Shown here piece after piece: positions 34,821 through 48,452 of a DNA stretch of 53,295 nt. The notes under the pieces are model-generated. The model ran no database searches. It saw only the letters and a list, made by a program, of their open reading frames with translations, and had not been told where the DNA came from. The stretch covers positions 44,404-97,698 of the forward strand of contig JAESIW010000167.1 in assembly GCA_016802295.1 (NCBI GenBank), written 5' to 3'. Position 1 is the stretch's first letter, and each line of letters starts with the position of its first letter. Both the position numbers and the translations under genes were made by a program. The DNA is from Brachionus rotundiformis. Its lineage: Eukaryota > Rotifera > Eurotatoria > Ploima > Brachionidae.

Positions 34821-37170
34821 GTAATTGATTTTATTTTTGTCTAAATTATTCTTTTGGAAATAAAAATTGTTGTGCCTAAGCTTTAAAAAGATTTTATTTA
34901 ATCATTTTTTCCGATAGATCAATATAGATAAGACGCAAAAATTTTGCTATACAAAGCCCTTTTAGTTATTCAGTAATATTACCAATATAAGTAATTTAAT
35001 TAGTTTCGCGATCAGACTGCTCACGGCTAGAAATATAAATCATTTAGAATTATTGAAATTCGATTAAAAAATTAATAAATTCACTGACAAGGAAATGAAT
35101 ATTATTCAATCTACTTGCTTAGTTTAAACAGCAAGTAATTACACTTAATTAGATGATGTTTAAGATTTAAATTATTTTGAATAGGTCCAAGATACTTCAC
35201 TTTTTATATCCCTAACAGAAAAATTATTTTTATTAGGAGTTTTTCAAAGTATTAGGTAATTTTTACTCCGTGGCAAATCTCCAACTATGTTTAAAAGTCA
35301 AAAAGCTTGATTAATTTTTTTAGTTTAATTAACATTACCTTGATGTGAGTTTATAGAAACATACATTATTCAAATTATTAAATAAAATATAAACTATTTA
35401 TAATTTTTTGAGTTTTCCTTTAATAAAAGATAACAAAATATTTTTATATTTAAAATTAAATGTTCAATGATAATGACAATACAATGATAAAAAAGCAAAT
35501 AGATATGTGTCATACGGTGACGAAATTATTTTATAATTTTAAAGTAATTAAAATTGTTTATGGTAGTTATATATGGATTTCAATTTTGAATTTTTTTGTT
35601 TTCACATTTTAAAATGTTCAATTTAATATTAACAAGAGCTAAAATTTTTCATAAACAAAATTAAATTCTTTCAATTAGTTTTTAAATAATTTTGGTTGTT
35701 TATAGTAGTTAAATATGGATCTCAATTTTGAATTTTTTATTTAATTCTTAATTTTCACATTAGCTTAATCAATTATAATCTGGAATGTATTTTTAAGGTT
35801 TAAACCAAAAGGCTTCTTGTAACCTAGTCATAATCTTTAAAAAAAACTTTATATTTGCTGATTCGAATTATAAATACGTTTTTTTTTCATTTGAATATAT
35901 AATTAAACATTTAATTTTAAATCTTTATGAAAGAATTTATGTGGTGAGATAGTTTTTTGTTTAAAAAGACCTTGATAAAAGATAACAATCAACTAAATCA
36001 AAAAGTAAAAGAAAAAATTCTTATTTTTATAATCTAATATTTGGGTTTATATAATCAAAAAAATATTGTTCTAATTGACATTTTTATTTTACTTAAGGTT
36101 TAAATCAAAAAAATTTTGTTTTCAATTAGTCCTTGTAAATTCCTAAAAAAAATTTAAGCTCAATGACATTCCTCGCATAATCAATTAATAAATAATATTT
36201 TAAAATTATTTATATCTAATTACCATATGTGTATTAATAAATAGTCTTCTTGTTAAAAGCTGCAAGCAAGATCTTGATTTGTACCTTTATCTATATGATA
36301 GATAGCTTAATTTGAGTTTGTTTAAAAGTGGTAAGTTTTCAAAATGGGGAATAATCTTTGTTTAACAAAACAAAAAATAAGACATTGAAAAGGTCGATGC
36401 TTTCAAAAATGTATGAAAGTACACATAAATCAAATTGATATTAAAAATTCACAAATTCTTTCCTTTTGAAAATAGATTTTAGTTTAAATAATTAGGAATT
36501 AGCAACGAATGACAAGTATGGCAATAGTATGGAGAATATCGAGGGAAATATTTGAAAAAATTATGATTAATACCTTATAAATAATTTAGTTTATGAAGCA
36601 CAATAAGTTGATCTAATTAGAAAAAAGGCCGCTTGAAAACTAGAAACCAAAATCCAAACCAAATACCGGCTTAATGATTCATTCACGAAATACAATATAT
36701 CAACATGAAAATTCTACTAAGTTCATAATTTAACCTTTAAGCAAATGGAATGTTTTATTTGCTTGGGCCCTTAGAAATAGAATAAAAAACTAGGTAGGAA
36801 ATCATTTGACTATGGGTCACTGCGCTCAAGTAGATTAATCTATTTTATTCTCACTATATGTGCCTATTAGATGGATTTAGATTCATCGATCTATTTTATG
36901 TACGAATTACCGCTCAAAGAAACAAAATAATTTTTTTTTCTTTTTTTGAATAAATTTTAATATTTTTATTTTTGAATTTTTAAGGTGTATAGCCATTTTC
37001 CATTTTAGACTTTGTATATTATAAATTCTACGACCAAATAAGAAAATTATTATTTGTTCGAATACGACTATTCTCAAAATTGGGGACACGTTATTATTTT
37101 TATTTACCACTTGTTTTTTAAATCACGAGCAAAATTAATTGTAAATCATTTTGTGTCAATCGAAATCGAA
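34821..37170. other. AT-rich stretch upstream of the Discs-large gene
   Basis: A phase-1 scrap at about 35006-35033 (SRSDCSRLEI, then stop) could be a further exon of the preceding unidentified gene. The promoter region of the DLG gene lies at the right end. The minus-strand open frame at 36907-37110 is low-complexity Lys/Ile-rich and I do not call it. Nothing else is visible. Confidence 0.4.
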
Positions 37171-40100
37171 ATGCCCGTAAAAAAAGACGGTAAGTAGTTT
37201 AGTTATCTGTTGGTATTAATTGATATGGGAAAGCTTTTAGTTATATGAATAAATGTGATAAGAAAAAAAATCAATTTTTTTTAATAGATACTTATTTAGT
37301 CAGATTTTTTTTACTTTAATTTTTTAGATTATTGTTAATAAAAAAATTTATTTCTTTTATTTTTAATTATCAAAAAAAGACAATTTTATTTAATTCAATT
37401 AAGCTTTGTTAGAAAAAATTTTTAATTCTAAGAGTTCAAATTTTAAAATTAATTAATTTAAAAGAGAAACTCAGTTTATTTGTTTTTAATTTTAATAATG
37501 GATCTGGTTTATAAGTTTTCCTTTCAAAGCTATTCATTGATTTTTATGTATGGTAAAACAATTATTTTACCAAATGATAAAAATTTAAAACCAATATTCT
37601 TAAAAATGTCTGCTCAAAAGATATGAGGATTTAAAATTTTGAAAATCGAGTCAAATTGAAATTCTTTCTGATTAAAAATTTAAAACAAATTTTTTTTTAT
37701 CAAAATTAATTTTTAAAAATAAGTTAATAAATTATTAAAGTATCCCATTTTTGTATTAGTAAAGCTATTTGATTAAAAATTTGAATATTTAAAAAGATGC
37801 GCACAGAGCTTTGGAACTATTAGAGGAATACTGCTCTCGGTTGACTTCTCCTCAAGACAAACAACTTAGGATAGCCATAGAAAAGGTCATTTACATATTC
37901 AAAAGCAGTTTGTTTCAAGCATTGCTGGACATTCACGAGTTTTATGAAGCCATTCTGCTTGACGAAACCAAAGACACCAACTCGAAGGCTCTGGCTATAT
38001 TGCGAATAGCCGATAGATGGATCGAGAATGCCCCTATAGTCATGGGACCTGTAATTATATTCATCAATAATAAAAGACTTTTTAATTAAATTTAAAATTT
38101 CTTTTTTTTTTTTAATTTTCATTTTGGCTTTATTAAAGCTTTATTCAATTAAGAACGCTCAGAATGAGTATTCAAAAAATGGCTTAATGGTTCAAGTTGG
38201 TTCAGGAAACTTGAGCAACAGTCAACAAGCTCTATCTAACGATTCGGTTACAAGTCCTAGTTCAAAAAAAAGTCCTTCATTTCAAAGTAATAAAAGCGAA
38301 AATTTGTCTGTAGATGGTGTAAACAACAATCAAAACATGTCGCCAGATGATCAAGCTGAGTTAGTGCCTAGTTATGATGACCACTGGATTCTTGAGACCA
38401 TTGTGTTAGAGCGCACGGCTGGTGTTAGCCTTGGTTTTAGTATTGCCGGTGGTACAGATAACCCAATGTATGGAAATAACTCGGCCATTTTTATAACTAA
38501 ACTAACACCTGGTGGTTTGGCTAGCCGAGATGGTCGCCTAAAACCAAATGACATATTGTACAAAGTAAATGATACTGTGCTTGTCGATGCTGATCACTCC
38601 GAAGCAGTAAAAGCGCTCAAAGAGGCTGGTCAATCGGTTTGCTTGGTTGCCAAACGATTGCAGCCAAGTGTCATAGATGATGTCATTTTGCAAAAAACCC
38701 AAAATGGTCTTGGATTTTCTATATCAGGCGGTCTTGGCACTGAACTCTTCAAAAATGATCACGGCATATTCATTACAAAAATTATTCCAGGTGGTGCGGC
38801 CGATCTTGATGGAAAATTGGCCGTAGGCGACAGGCTTATTAGTGTAATTAGTGGTTCTATTAGTTAAAATAATTAATTAGTTTTAATATTCTAATTTTAG
38901 GTCAATGATTTTAGTCTTGAGTATGTCACTCATGATGATGCTGTTAAAGTAATAGCCGGAATTGTTGATGAGTTTAGTGAAATTGTTTTAAGAGTTGGCA
39001 AAGTAACCCAGTACACAAATCAAAGTGAAATTAATCTAACGTAAGTGTTTTGCTCTATTAATATTACTATTATTAACATTATTAATTTACCTTTATTTGA
39101 TATAGTTTATTTTTTGATTAGAAAATCATTTTTAAAGGATAGTTTATTAATAAATTTTTATCTTTAAATCAATATTTAAGTTTTCAATAGCTCTTTTTTT
39201 ATTTTTTTTTAATTAAGAAAAAACTACATCAAAATGACAAAATAAACAAAGTTTTATTTATTTATATTGGCGTCAAATTTTTCTCTAATGAAATTTTTTT
39301 CTCAAGTGTATACTGTTTTGAAAGAGTAATGATTTTTCCGACCAAAAAAAATGTTATTTTCAAGTCTCTAGAGGAATATTTTTTAATATTTGGAAAAATT
39401 GCGATGGTTCAGCTGAATTAATTGACATATTTTTTCTTTGCATCTTTTCTTAGCTAAGAAAGAAAAAAAGTCACATTCAAAAGTCATGCTAATAAACTTT
39501 TATATACCTAAATGCAAAATTTATAATTAATTAAGCAATATAAATGAGTTCAAGATAATAAAATTAATAATGAAGTAATTAAAATTAGAAATTTAAATAA
39601 AAGCCAATTCCTCTGAATTATGTTTGTTTTCGACTCTCAGTAGACCGAGTAATTTTTTAAGACAAGATTAAATTTTCAATAATTTAATATGCGTTTTTGT
39701 AAATCTCTTTTTTCAATTATCTTCAATTTATTTAAGAGCCTTCTTCCTAGAAATCTGATTATTAAGCTCTCAACGATGTGCTAGGAAAAAAGGCAAACAA
39801 AATCCGTAAGCGCTAATACACGAAAAAATAAAATCAGCATATTTTTATATTTATTTTGTGACATTTATTTTTAATAAAAAAATTTGATTAATATTTGTTA
39901 AGAAGATGGGCTTTTTTTAATTAAATTTCGTTCAAATATGAGATAAAATTCTATTTAAATAAAAGATGATGCTAAATAAAATCATCAAAAAATTTGTTTA
40001 AATTAAAATACTAGCCAATTTTATTTGATGATCTTTGTTTGGAGTAAACAGTCTGGGATAAGAATAATTAAGCGTGCAAAATTTTATTAATGAAGCCTAT

Positions 40101-43100
40101 ATTTATTTGGAGTTATTTATATCATAAAACCAGGCTTGTTTTTTTCTATCTAGACTAAATTATTTAAAATTATAAACTACTATTTTATCAAAAAAATTAA
40201 GAAAAAAAAGGTTTTTTATTTTTGTAAACTAGTCTTCAATTTCATATTGGATCACTTTTTTTACTTATTATAAAGACATTTGATTAAATTAATTATGAAA
40301 ATTAAGAGCTCTACACAAAAGTGAATCCGTAAATTTCAAATTTAACTAATTTGGCATGAATGCAATTTGAGAACAAACAAAATGTCTTTCTAATTTAAAT
40401 GGTTTCTCTTTTATTTTTGTTAAATCAAGTAAATTTTTTTTCATTTCTTGAATAAATGAAACAATAATTTATCAAATATTTTTATTCATAATTAGATTTT
40501 TTTTAATTTAAGAAATAAACTTTATTTATGTAGAATGATTAATTAGATTTTTATTTAATTCTTTATTTAATTCCATTTATCAATTGATAGATTTTTCATT
40601 TATTGTATTATGCAATATTTAATGCATATCTTATTAAGCCGTCGTTTAAATATAAATAAAATCGATTTGCCATTCTTGAAGGCAAAACAGTTTTCATTGC
40701 AAAGGAACTCATCCAAATGTGAAATAGGCACATTCTAATTAATAAACCCGATCAGTTGTCATTGATTCTAATTTACATTTGCTTATGTCCAATATTAGTA
40801 ATAAATCACAGCCTAAAATATAAATTTAAGATAAAAATAAATTTAGGGTTGTATAAGGCAGTGATTAATGGCAAAAAATATGAATTTATCTCTTATTTTT
40901 TCTTTTAGTGAGATAGTTTTTTACTGATAGAGTGAGCCAGTGTCAGACTTTTGGCTCTGGTTATCTTAGCAAAGGGTATGTAAATAAATTTTGATAAAGA
41001 TTCCAAAAAGCCAAAACGAGATAAATAAATCAAATTATTTAATAAATTTTAAAGCATCTTGAACAACCTGAATTTATCAGATTTATAGTGCTTGAAAATA
41101 AATATGAAAAAAAGCAAATAGTTCTATTTTTCAGATAAGCACTCTGATTATTTAAGATATGATCTATATTTATTGTAGCTACTATTTTGGTATTGGCTTT
41201 CAAATTGCTTTTCCAATACTGCAATTTGATATTGCAATTGTTTCAAAGACAAATAAATTTCGACCAAATCACTCAGTCAGCTTTGTTTGCTTTTAGTTGA
41301 AGCAAATATTTTTCCATTTTAATTTTAAAATAATTTGAATATGTTCTCGACAAGAGTGATAAGCTCTCCCGGGTCCAAAATATCAGTCTTGAGCAGCCAA
41401 ATTGCTACCAACACTTCAGACTATTCTTATCACTACCATCATCGGGCTCATTTGCATCAAATTCAGAACTCATGTCAAAATTTGGTCCCGAGCTCGGCTA
41501 AGCACCGGAAAGACTGTTGCCAGAAGAGGAAAAAAAAATTTCTTAATCCTTATGAAAGGTAACCCTAAAAAGAGTCAAAATTTTATTATCTTTAAATTGA
41601 GTGAATTTTTCATTTTAGTCATAATAAATAATTTAGCTAGTAAATAATTAATTGTTGTAAATGTCATTTTGATATCTCGTTTTGCTTTTTGGTCACATAA
41701 ATACAATTAGTTAAAATTTGATAAATCCTAATGGGTTTGTGACTAGATAGACAGAAAAAAGCTCTGTTAATGACTTAAAATTAAAGAGTATTTATTTAGT
41801 TAGATTGAATCGATGTTTAAAGAATTAGACTATAAACTTATTAAAATCTATTAATTTCCTCACCACATTAAATAAAAATAAAAGCATATATTAAAGTAAT
41901 TGATGCAATCTAGGGCTCAAACAGAATTAGATAGATGATATTTTCTTAAAATATTCAAAAATACAATGAATTTTTTTTTTTTATTTTTCCTAAATCTAAT
42001 TGCGAATTTATATTTATCTATTCAAATGTATTATTCATATATTTAAATAGCAAATGTTTAAATAAAATTTTATTTTTTCATTTTTAAGTTTTTTTTTCTT
42101 AAATTAATTTCTATCTTAATAATTTAAATTGAAGAGAGCCTCGTCGAGTGTACTTACAAAAAGGACAACAAGGTCTAGGATTTAACATAGTTGGAGGAGA
42201 AGGTGGCGAAGGAATATTTATCTCATTTATTCTAACTGGAGGCGCTGCTGATTTGAACGGAGAGTTGAGAAAAGGTGACCAGATACTCAGTGTCAATTCT
42301 ATAGATCTAATCCAAGCAACACATGAACAAGCAGCTGACGTGCTAAAGAATGCAGGTCAGCATGTAAATTTAATAGTTCAGTATAGACCAGAAGCCTACG
42401 AAAGATTTCAAGCAAAAATTAATGAACGAAGAGAACAAATGTTGAATTCAGCATCGTCTTTACACAACCAGCCGACAATGGTCGGCGCAGCTAGCGCCTC
42501 GAATCTTGCCAATGGAGGCATGAGTACTTCAAATTCGGGTGCTTTAAACAATTTAAATTCGGCCCATGGAAGTGGAACCCTGATTACCAAGCACAAAAAA
42601 AGTCTTTATGTACGAGCATTGTTTGAGTATGATCCTGCTAAAGACAGTGGTTTGCCTGGTAAAGGTCTGAATTTTCACTACGGTGACATTTTGCATGTGA
42701 CCAACGCTTCTGATGACGAGTGGTGGCAAGCAAGGCGAGTTACCATTGACGGCAATGAAGAGGATCTCGGAATCGTTCCTTCCAAGAAAAGAGTTGAGCG
42801 CAAGGAACGAGCCCGGCAGCGAAGGGTTAATTTTGGAAAAAACATGGAGTCCAGCACCAACAAGACTGGCACGTTGGACAAGAAAAAGAAAGGTGGACTC
42901 AAGTTTTTCATGAAAGGAAGCAAAAAAGACTTGCAAAGTGGCGATGAATTGAGTGATCATGAAAGTAGGTTTTTTTACTCAAATTTTATTACATTTTTTA
43001 TTATGTATATAAAATTTAAGATAAAATTAAAACAGGTTTTTATTCATTTTATTTATCTGAGATTTAAAAATAACTAATTTCGCTCAAGCTGTAAAATTTT

Positions 43101-44275
43101 GAAATTATTTCGCTAACAAATGAAAAATAATTTTTGTCTACGAGTTGTCAAAATGCTTATTATCTTACTACTAAAAAATATTTGAATTGTATCAATATGC
43201 GAATAATTTATATTTTGAATTTTTAAAATCAAAAGATAAGTTAAAAATATGAGTAAGATAAATAATTATAAGTAAATTCTAATTGTTATTAGATTTAAAA
43301 ATTTATCAAAAGGAAATTAATTTCTTTAATTTCATTGGGATGATTACCTTATTTATTATTAAATAATATGAACAATTAAAGAAAATGTATTTATTCGGTG
43401 CATGAATTTCTAAATAAAAAATACTCAGCTTTAAATTGATAAATATTTTAATTTAATTTTTATTAATTTTTTTTTTAGGTACAAGCGAAGATGCTATTTT
43501 GTCATATGAACCAGTTGTTCAACAAGAATGTAATTTTTTTATTTTTATTCATTAAGATAAAAAATTAATTTTGAATTTTTAGTAAAATATACTCGTCCAA
43601 TAATTGTTCTTGGACCAGTTAAAGATAGGATCAACAATGATCTGATATACGATTTTCCAGATAAATTTGGCTGTTGTGTTCCTCGTGAGTTTATATAATT
43701 AAAATAATAGTATCCAAATTTAACCAAAAATAAAAAAGATACCACTCGACCCAAGAAAGAAGATGAGGTAGACGGTCGTGATTATTATTTTGTAGAATCA
43801 CGAGACCAAATGGAAAGAGATATAGCTAATCATTTGTTCATAGAAGCAGGCCAATACCATGGCAATTTATACGGAACTAGTGTGCAATCAGTTAGAGAAG
43901 TTGCTGAAAAAGGCAAACATTGTATTTTGGATGTCAGCGGAAACGCCATCAAAAGATTAAAAATGGCTCAACTGTATCCAATTGCACTATTTTTGAAGCC
44001 AAAGAGTGTGGAATGGATAATGTAATCTTTTTTTGATTTAAAAAATGTTTGCATTAAAATGTTCTTTGAATTTCAGGGATATGAATAAGCGAATAACTGT
44101 GGAAGAGGCTAAAGATATGTTTGAAAAAGCAGAAAAAATGGAGCAAGCTTTTGCCGAGCATTTTACAGCTGTAATACTTGGTGACAATTTTGAAGATGTT
44201 TATGAAAAATGTCAAGAAGTTATTGCCGAACAAGCTGGTCCAATTATCTGGGTTCAAAGTAAAGAACCTCTTTAA
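37171..44275 (+). CDS. DLG1: Discs-large MAGUK scaffold (L27-PDZ-PDZ-PDZ-SH3-GK)
   Basis: Exons 37171-37189, 37797-38050, 38139-38843, 38901-39040, cassette 41355-41558, 42135-42964, 43479-43529, 43583-43684, 43739-44021 and 44077-44275 join in frame to 928 residues, the usual DLG1/SAP97 length. Discs-large proteins organise cell junctions, synapses and basolateral polarity. The start MPVKKDAHRALELLEEY is the L27 domain of the long isoform (residues 5-68). PDZ1 (GVSLGFSIAGG, about 174-262) and PDZ2 (GLGFSISGG, about 271-357) are adjacent. PDZ3 (GLGFNIVGGEGGEGIFISF) begins near 443. SH3 (SLYVRALFEYDP, ASDDEWWQAR) spans about 597-665, followed by the basic HOOK region. GK (YTRPIIVLGPVKDRIND-like, then GTSVQSVREVAEKGKHCILD) fills 735-928. 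As in other MAGUKs, the GK domain is expected to bind phosphopeptides rather than act as a kinase. The ortholog is DLG1-4 as a group; an invertebrate normally has one. Confidence 0.95.
39041..42134 (+). other. Large DLG intron(s)
   Basis: This 3.1-kb interval is unusual next to the 50-70 nt introns elsewhere in the gene. Apart from the cassette exon, I see only AT-rich sequence. It is the natural place for regulatory elements or an internal promoter, but no specific site is recognisable. Confidence 0.5.
41355..41558 (+). other. DLG1: Probable cassette exon in the DLG PDZ2-PDZ3 linker
   Basis: This block is less AT-rich than the surrounding intron, is open in one frame (SSPGSKISVLSSQIATNTS, YSYHYHHRAHLHQIQ, KHRKDCCQKRKKKFLNPYE) and ends at a phase-2 donor. 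With the acceptor at 41354 it is 204 nt, phase 2 on both sides, so it can be included or skipped without a frame change. Inclusion gives NPYEREPRRVYLQKG at the PDZ3 entry, matching the REPRKV typical of DLG; skipping gives INLTEPRRVYL. The acceptor lacks a clear pyrimidine tract. The in-frame ATG at 41341 could alternatively start a short isoform. Confidence 0.6.
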
Positions 44276-46639
44276 ATTGGAAAATAAACATGTGTAAATT
44301 TATGAATTTTTTTAAAATTAATTCTTGAGTAGTTTGCTTTAAATTTTTTTTGGGCAGTAATAATTAAAAATTACTTCTATCAAATTTCCATCATTATGTA
44401 AATGAATTCTAAAAAAATTCTTTTAAAATATTCTATTGTATATAAAAAAATTGATGTTTTCAAATATTAAATTGGTTAAAATTTTTATTATTTTGTTAAA
44501 AAGAGGAATACTTAATTTTTATTCTATTAGTTTAAAATTTTTTCGAATCAGATAAATATAAATTTTTACCATGTAAGTCATGGTCTAGATTTAATTTCAT
44601 TCGGATATTCAATTTTTTTAAAATAAATTCTAAATAAAAAATCAAATTCAGTTTTTTTATTATTTCGAAAGAATGAAAAATAAAATTCAATTCCAAAAAA
44701 TTCTATTAGTATGAAAAAAATATTTTACAAGTTTGTTGCCCAGCTGTTACTTTGGTGCAAATATTCTGTCAATTAATCCTCTTGGTCTTTTAGGGCCAGC
44801 TTGCTCCTATTTAAGTATTGTGTCCAGGGCACCTCTAATTCTTCCCAGAATTAGAGTGTTATTCCTCCAATTATCACATCACATTTGTTTCTTTGTTTTT
44901 GGAAGCCTAATTACAAGACATCGTGATCGAACCTGTGAATAACTAATTTATTTAAATCACTACAAATTTAGTTAAAAAGAAATCATTTTTTTCATAATCA
45001 TTTTGTATATTTTTACTTTATGAACTATATTATAAAATAAGAACTATTATAGAGAATGACGAAATTGGGAGAAATTTATCTAATAAAATAAAAATATTAT
45101 TAAATTGATTAAATCATCATTTTTCTAATAAAAATAGAAAATATAAAATTTTTTTTTTGGTACAACCATTCGGACAATAAAAAAACTTAAGGTTTTTTAA
45201 TATAATCATTAAATTTGGATACTTTTTGTTGACTTGACTTAGAGTTTGGAAAATTTCATTTATTTTCTGTCTCTTAGACGGAGTATCAGCTGATTCAAGA
45301 TGACATTTTCAATTGATTTTAATAAGGTGTTTGAAATTGAAGACTCGGTGTGTTTTCTTCTTTGCTCCTTTCTTTGGCTTGTTGTTTAATGGAATGTTCA
45401 TACCAATTTTTTCGAAATTCATGAGTTCGAAAATAAAAAAAATTAATGGAACTTCTATGAAACTTTGTCATGAAGTTTCATCAATAAAACAAAGAATACT
45501 TACTCAGTCTATAACAACAAGCAGTAGAAATTTTCTTAATTAATTTTAATTAAAATTAAGAAAAATATTTTAGCATGATCAATTATTTGATCAAAAGATA
45601 AAGAAATAAATGTTTGAATAAAGTCCAAGTTAAAAAAAGATAAACCTGAGTTGAAAAAATAAACATGATTTTTATGCTTAGATATTGTCATCTTAGGACC
45701 ATTTTAACAATCTGTATTAATTAAATAAAATATAATATGATTTTTATATTATATTGTTTTATTTTATAATCTAGTCAATAATTTGATAAACAGACTAAAA
45801 ATTTCACTATTTTAGGGAAATTTTATAAGTAAAAAGTAACAAGATAAATGTTTATTAGAAAATTAAGGATATAAAATGACAATTTGTAGCTTAATTTGTT
45901 CAATAGAGTACACACAAATTGATTCAATATTAAGATAAGCAAAAAAAAAATCTTACAACTGCATAAAGCTATACCAAGAGGGTGAAAAGATTTAGCCCGG
46001 TCTGTATATTCACCTCAAACAGGAAACCGAGCATGATTAAGCTTGTATCTAGCATCAGATAAAAATAATTAGAAATCTTTTTTTGATTTTTTTGGAATTT
46101 TTTATTTTTAAAAGCCTTTAAATATACTACATATTACTACTACTACTACTAAATAAAGTTTGAATTTTATTACAACAGCATTTTATTTTGGTTATCACGT
46201 TCCAATAATTTTATTATTAGTATCTTTAATCTTTTTAATTACTAGGAAAATGGATATTTATCCGGCGACCTCAATTTGTATTTCTTCTTCGTAGAATCAG
46301 ACAGCTACGAGAGAATACAATTAGAATCAGATGGGGAAAAAAGGATAACCTTCACAGATTAGAACTTGTAAAAGGAGGCCATATAGAATTCGATGCCAAC
46401 TTGGCCCCACAAACATAATTAAGCAGGGTTTTTAGTCTACCCAATAATCTCCTCCCTAAATGGAAGAATGGTCTGACAATCGAGCCCAAGCTGGATAGTA
46501 CTAGATCCAAAAGTTTTCGCCTAACTTTAGAACAGGATAAGGATAGGGACATAGTCATTTTCAATTTTCTCCAAGTAGAGATAATAGAAGAATTGGTCTT
46601 AAATATCTGCATCAGATGGTACAGGACTTAAAGTAACTT
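44276..46639. other. Intergenic stretch after DLG, repeat debris
   Basis: A likely DLG polyadenylation signal (AATAAA) occurs near 44283. A less AT-rich patch at 44725-44940 contains CTAATTCT/AGAATTAG as a perfect inverted repeat and a decayed frame I cannot assign. The open frame 45313-45543 has no recognisable domain. A (TAC)n run sits at about 46134-46150. Coding-like debris at 46250-46620 (plus strand, for example FSLPNNLLPKWKNGLTIEP) resembles repeat remains and contains stops. Confidence 0.45.
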
Positions 46640-47160
46640 GGAGTATTAGTAGTAGTAAGGACCGCAGGGCGAGATGACTCGCATAGATGTCCCTCAAAGC
46701 GGTTCTCTCATTTGATATTGATCGTATTTGATTTTAAATTAGTCCACTGTCTCAGAACCTACTATGTCGTCTGGTAGGCCGTTCCATAATTTAGCTGTCC
46801 AATTGATGAAGAAGTTGTGTCTTTGCTGGCAAGAAGCCACGATTTCACGCCGTAGTTGACTTGTCTTAGTGTGTCACTTGTGATTTTCTAAGATTAATTT
46901 CAAGTAAGGCTTTTTTTGTTTTCAACTCCCTTTGTTTACAGCCATTTGGACGACCTTTTTTATCAGCTTCAGATAAAGGGAACAGCTTATGGCTTGATGG
47001 TGAACATAAGGGTCAAACTTGCTGAGAGTGGGTATTAGACAAAAGTTCATTGTAGATCCAGAAAAACGAACTTGATGAAATAGCATTTATTTTGAATGGA
47101 AAAATCCAGGTCTTTTATCAGGGTTACATCACGGAACAAATTCGATTTTCTGAACTGTGC
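46640..47160 (-). mobile_element. Degraded LINE, 3' end of ORF2 and tail
   Basis: Read on the minus strand, the sequence contains SQLRREIVASCQQRHNFFIN, then NWTAKLWNGLPDDIVGSETVD, the FF-N-R...WN-LP-D-V pattern found at the C-terminus of the other LINE relics here. After the coding end come a hairpin (46682-46669; GCGAG, loop of four, CTCGC), a CTGCGG box and TACTACTACT. The copy is heavily 5'-truncated. Confidence 0.72.
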
Positions 47161-48452
47161 GAAATATTAAATCAATTAAATTTAATAATTAAACTTTATA
47201 GTTAAAATATAAATTATTTATTTAGATAAATTTATTTTTTAATTTTAAATTCCAAGTTATATACACTTTAAACTCTAGATTAGAAAAAAAATCTAACAAA
47301 GAAGAAACTAAAATCTTTGAACAAAAATTTTTAAATCTAAATTTATGAATTAGTGGTATGTATATGATATAAGATTATTATTGATGTTTTTTTATTATTA
47401 AAAGAGTTGAGTATCAGTGATTCTTTATTTGAAATTGATATTAATGTAGAATGTCAACCATACTACTTTTTTTATGCTCCTATTTCGTTTTTTGAAATCG
47501 AGCTGTTACTTACTGGAAAAAATGTTTGTCTGAAATTTTTTAATTTTTGCCAGACTTTCAGAAATATTTTAAAATTATCTGTATCATTTCAATTTGGTTA
47601 AGAAGCAATTAAAAACTCAAAATAGAATTTTATTGAAAGTTTAACAAAAAATATGATTTTAAGTAAGCAGATCATGATCGCAAGAGTAATCAAAAGCTAA
47701 GGTCAAAGTATTGGTCACTTATCTATGTACGAAAAAATGCGAAATATAAATTTTCAAGAAATAAGCTATATAAGAATAAAAAATTGTCTAAATTTTAATT
47801 TTTTTCTATATCATATTTTTTTAATTTAAAATTTTGGACAAACATGGACACCTTTGGGTTTCAAAGCCTCGCTCTAAATAGGATCTTTTAGTATAATAAA
47901 CAATATGTAACCAATGATAATCTCAAATTAAATTTTGTTTAGCTTTATGATTTTAAATATATTTTTAAATTTTCAATTACATTAATTCAAATTGGTTTAT
48001 TTAATTTTTATTTATTAATATTTTTACATTTTGGATAAACAGGAATCCCTTTTCAGTATAGTTAAAAAAATGTTTTTATGATAAAATTTTTGATGATTTG
48101 GAAAAAAAAAATCAAAAAAATTAAACTTTTATTTATTAATTTTTCAAACCTCTCTAAAAAGCCATAATATTATAATTAGGCGTTTTTAAGCTTTGGTTAC
48201 AAGATTTGAGTTGAAGGTAATTTATTCTTTTGATTAAATCCAAGTTACCAAGCAACCTAAAACTCTATTTTTCAACTATTTTCTTTTTATGTTGCTTTTT
48301 AGAATCTATAATTTCTTATATATAATAATCATTATAGCTTAGTTTATTAGTATAGCCAATTAAATAATTATCAATAAACAATCAAATTTATAATGATATT
48401 TTTTTTTATTTAAGAAACAAAGAAATATTTTTGAAATTTTGATTTATTAAAG
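47161..48452. other. Intergenic AT-rich stretch before CFAP45
   Basis: The open frame 47407-47601 is short and unsupported. I see nothing else apart from the CFAP45 upstream region. Confidence 0.5.

Noticed and set aside
36907..37110. 67-residue minus-strand open frame upstream of DLG
   Set aside because: Low-complexity Lys/Ile-rich with a poly-Lys run, no splice partners and no recognisable domain.
41402..41647. Alternative frame of the DLG cassette encoding a hydrophobic stretch (LQTILITTIIGLICIKF)
   Set aside because: It would be a transmembrane segment in a cytoplasmic scaffold and does not end at the phase-2 donor; the other frame links to PDZ3 correctly.
42553..42960. Minus-strand open frame across the DLG SH3-HOOK exon
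   Set aside because: Antisense to a clearly conserved DLG exon, with no domain of its own.
45313..45543. 76-residue open frame with hydrophobic start (FFFAPFFGLLFNGMFIP)
   Set aside because: It could be a small membrane protein, but there is no homology, no splice context and no codon signal beyond chance in AT-rich DNA.
46352..46612. 86-residue minus-strand open frame (SIISTWRKLKM...)
   Set aside because: The opposite strand carries equally plausible repeat-like debris, and neither frame is continuous with a recognised element; treated as repeat remains.
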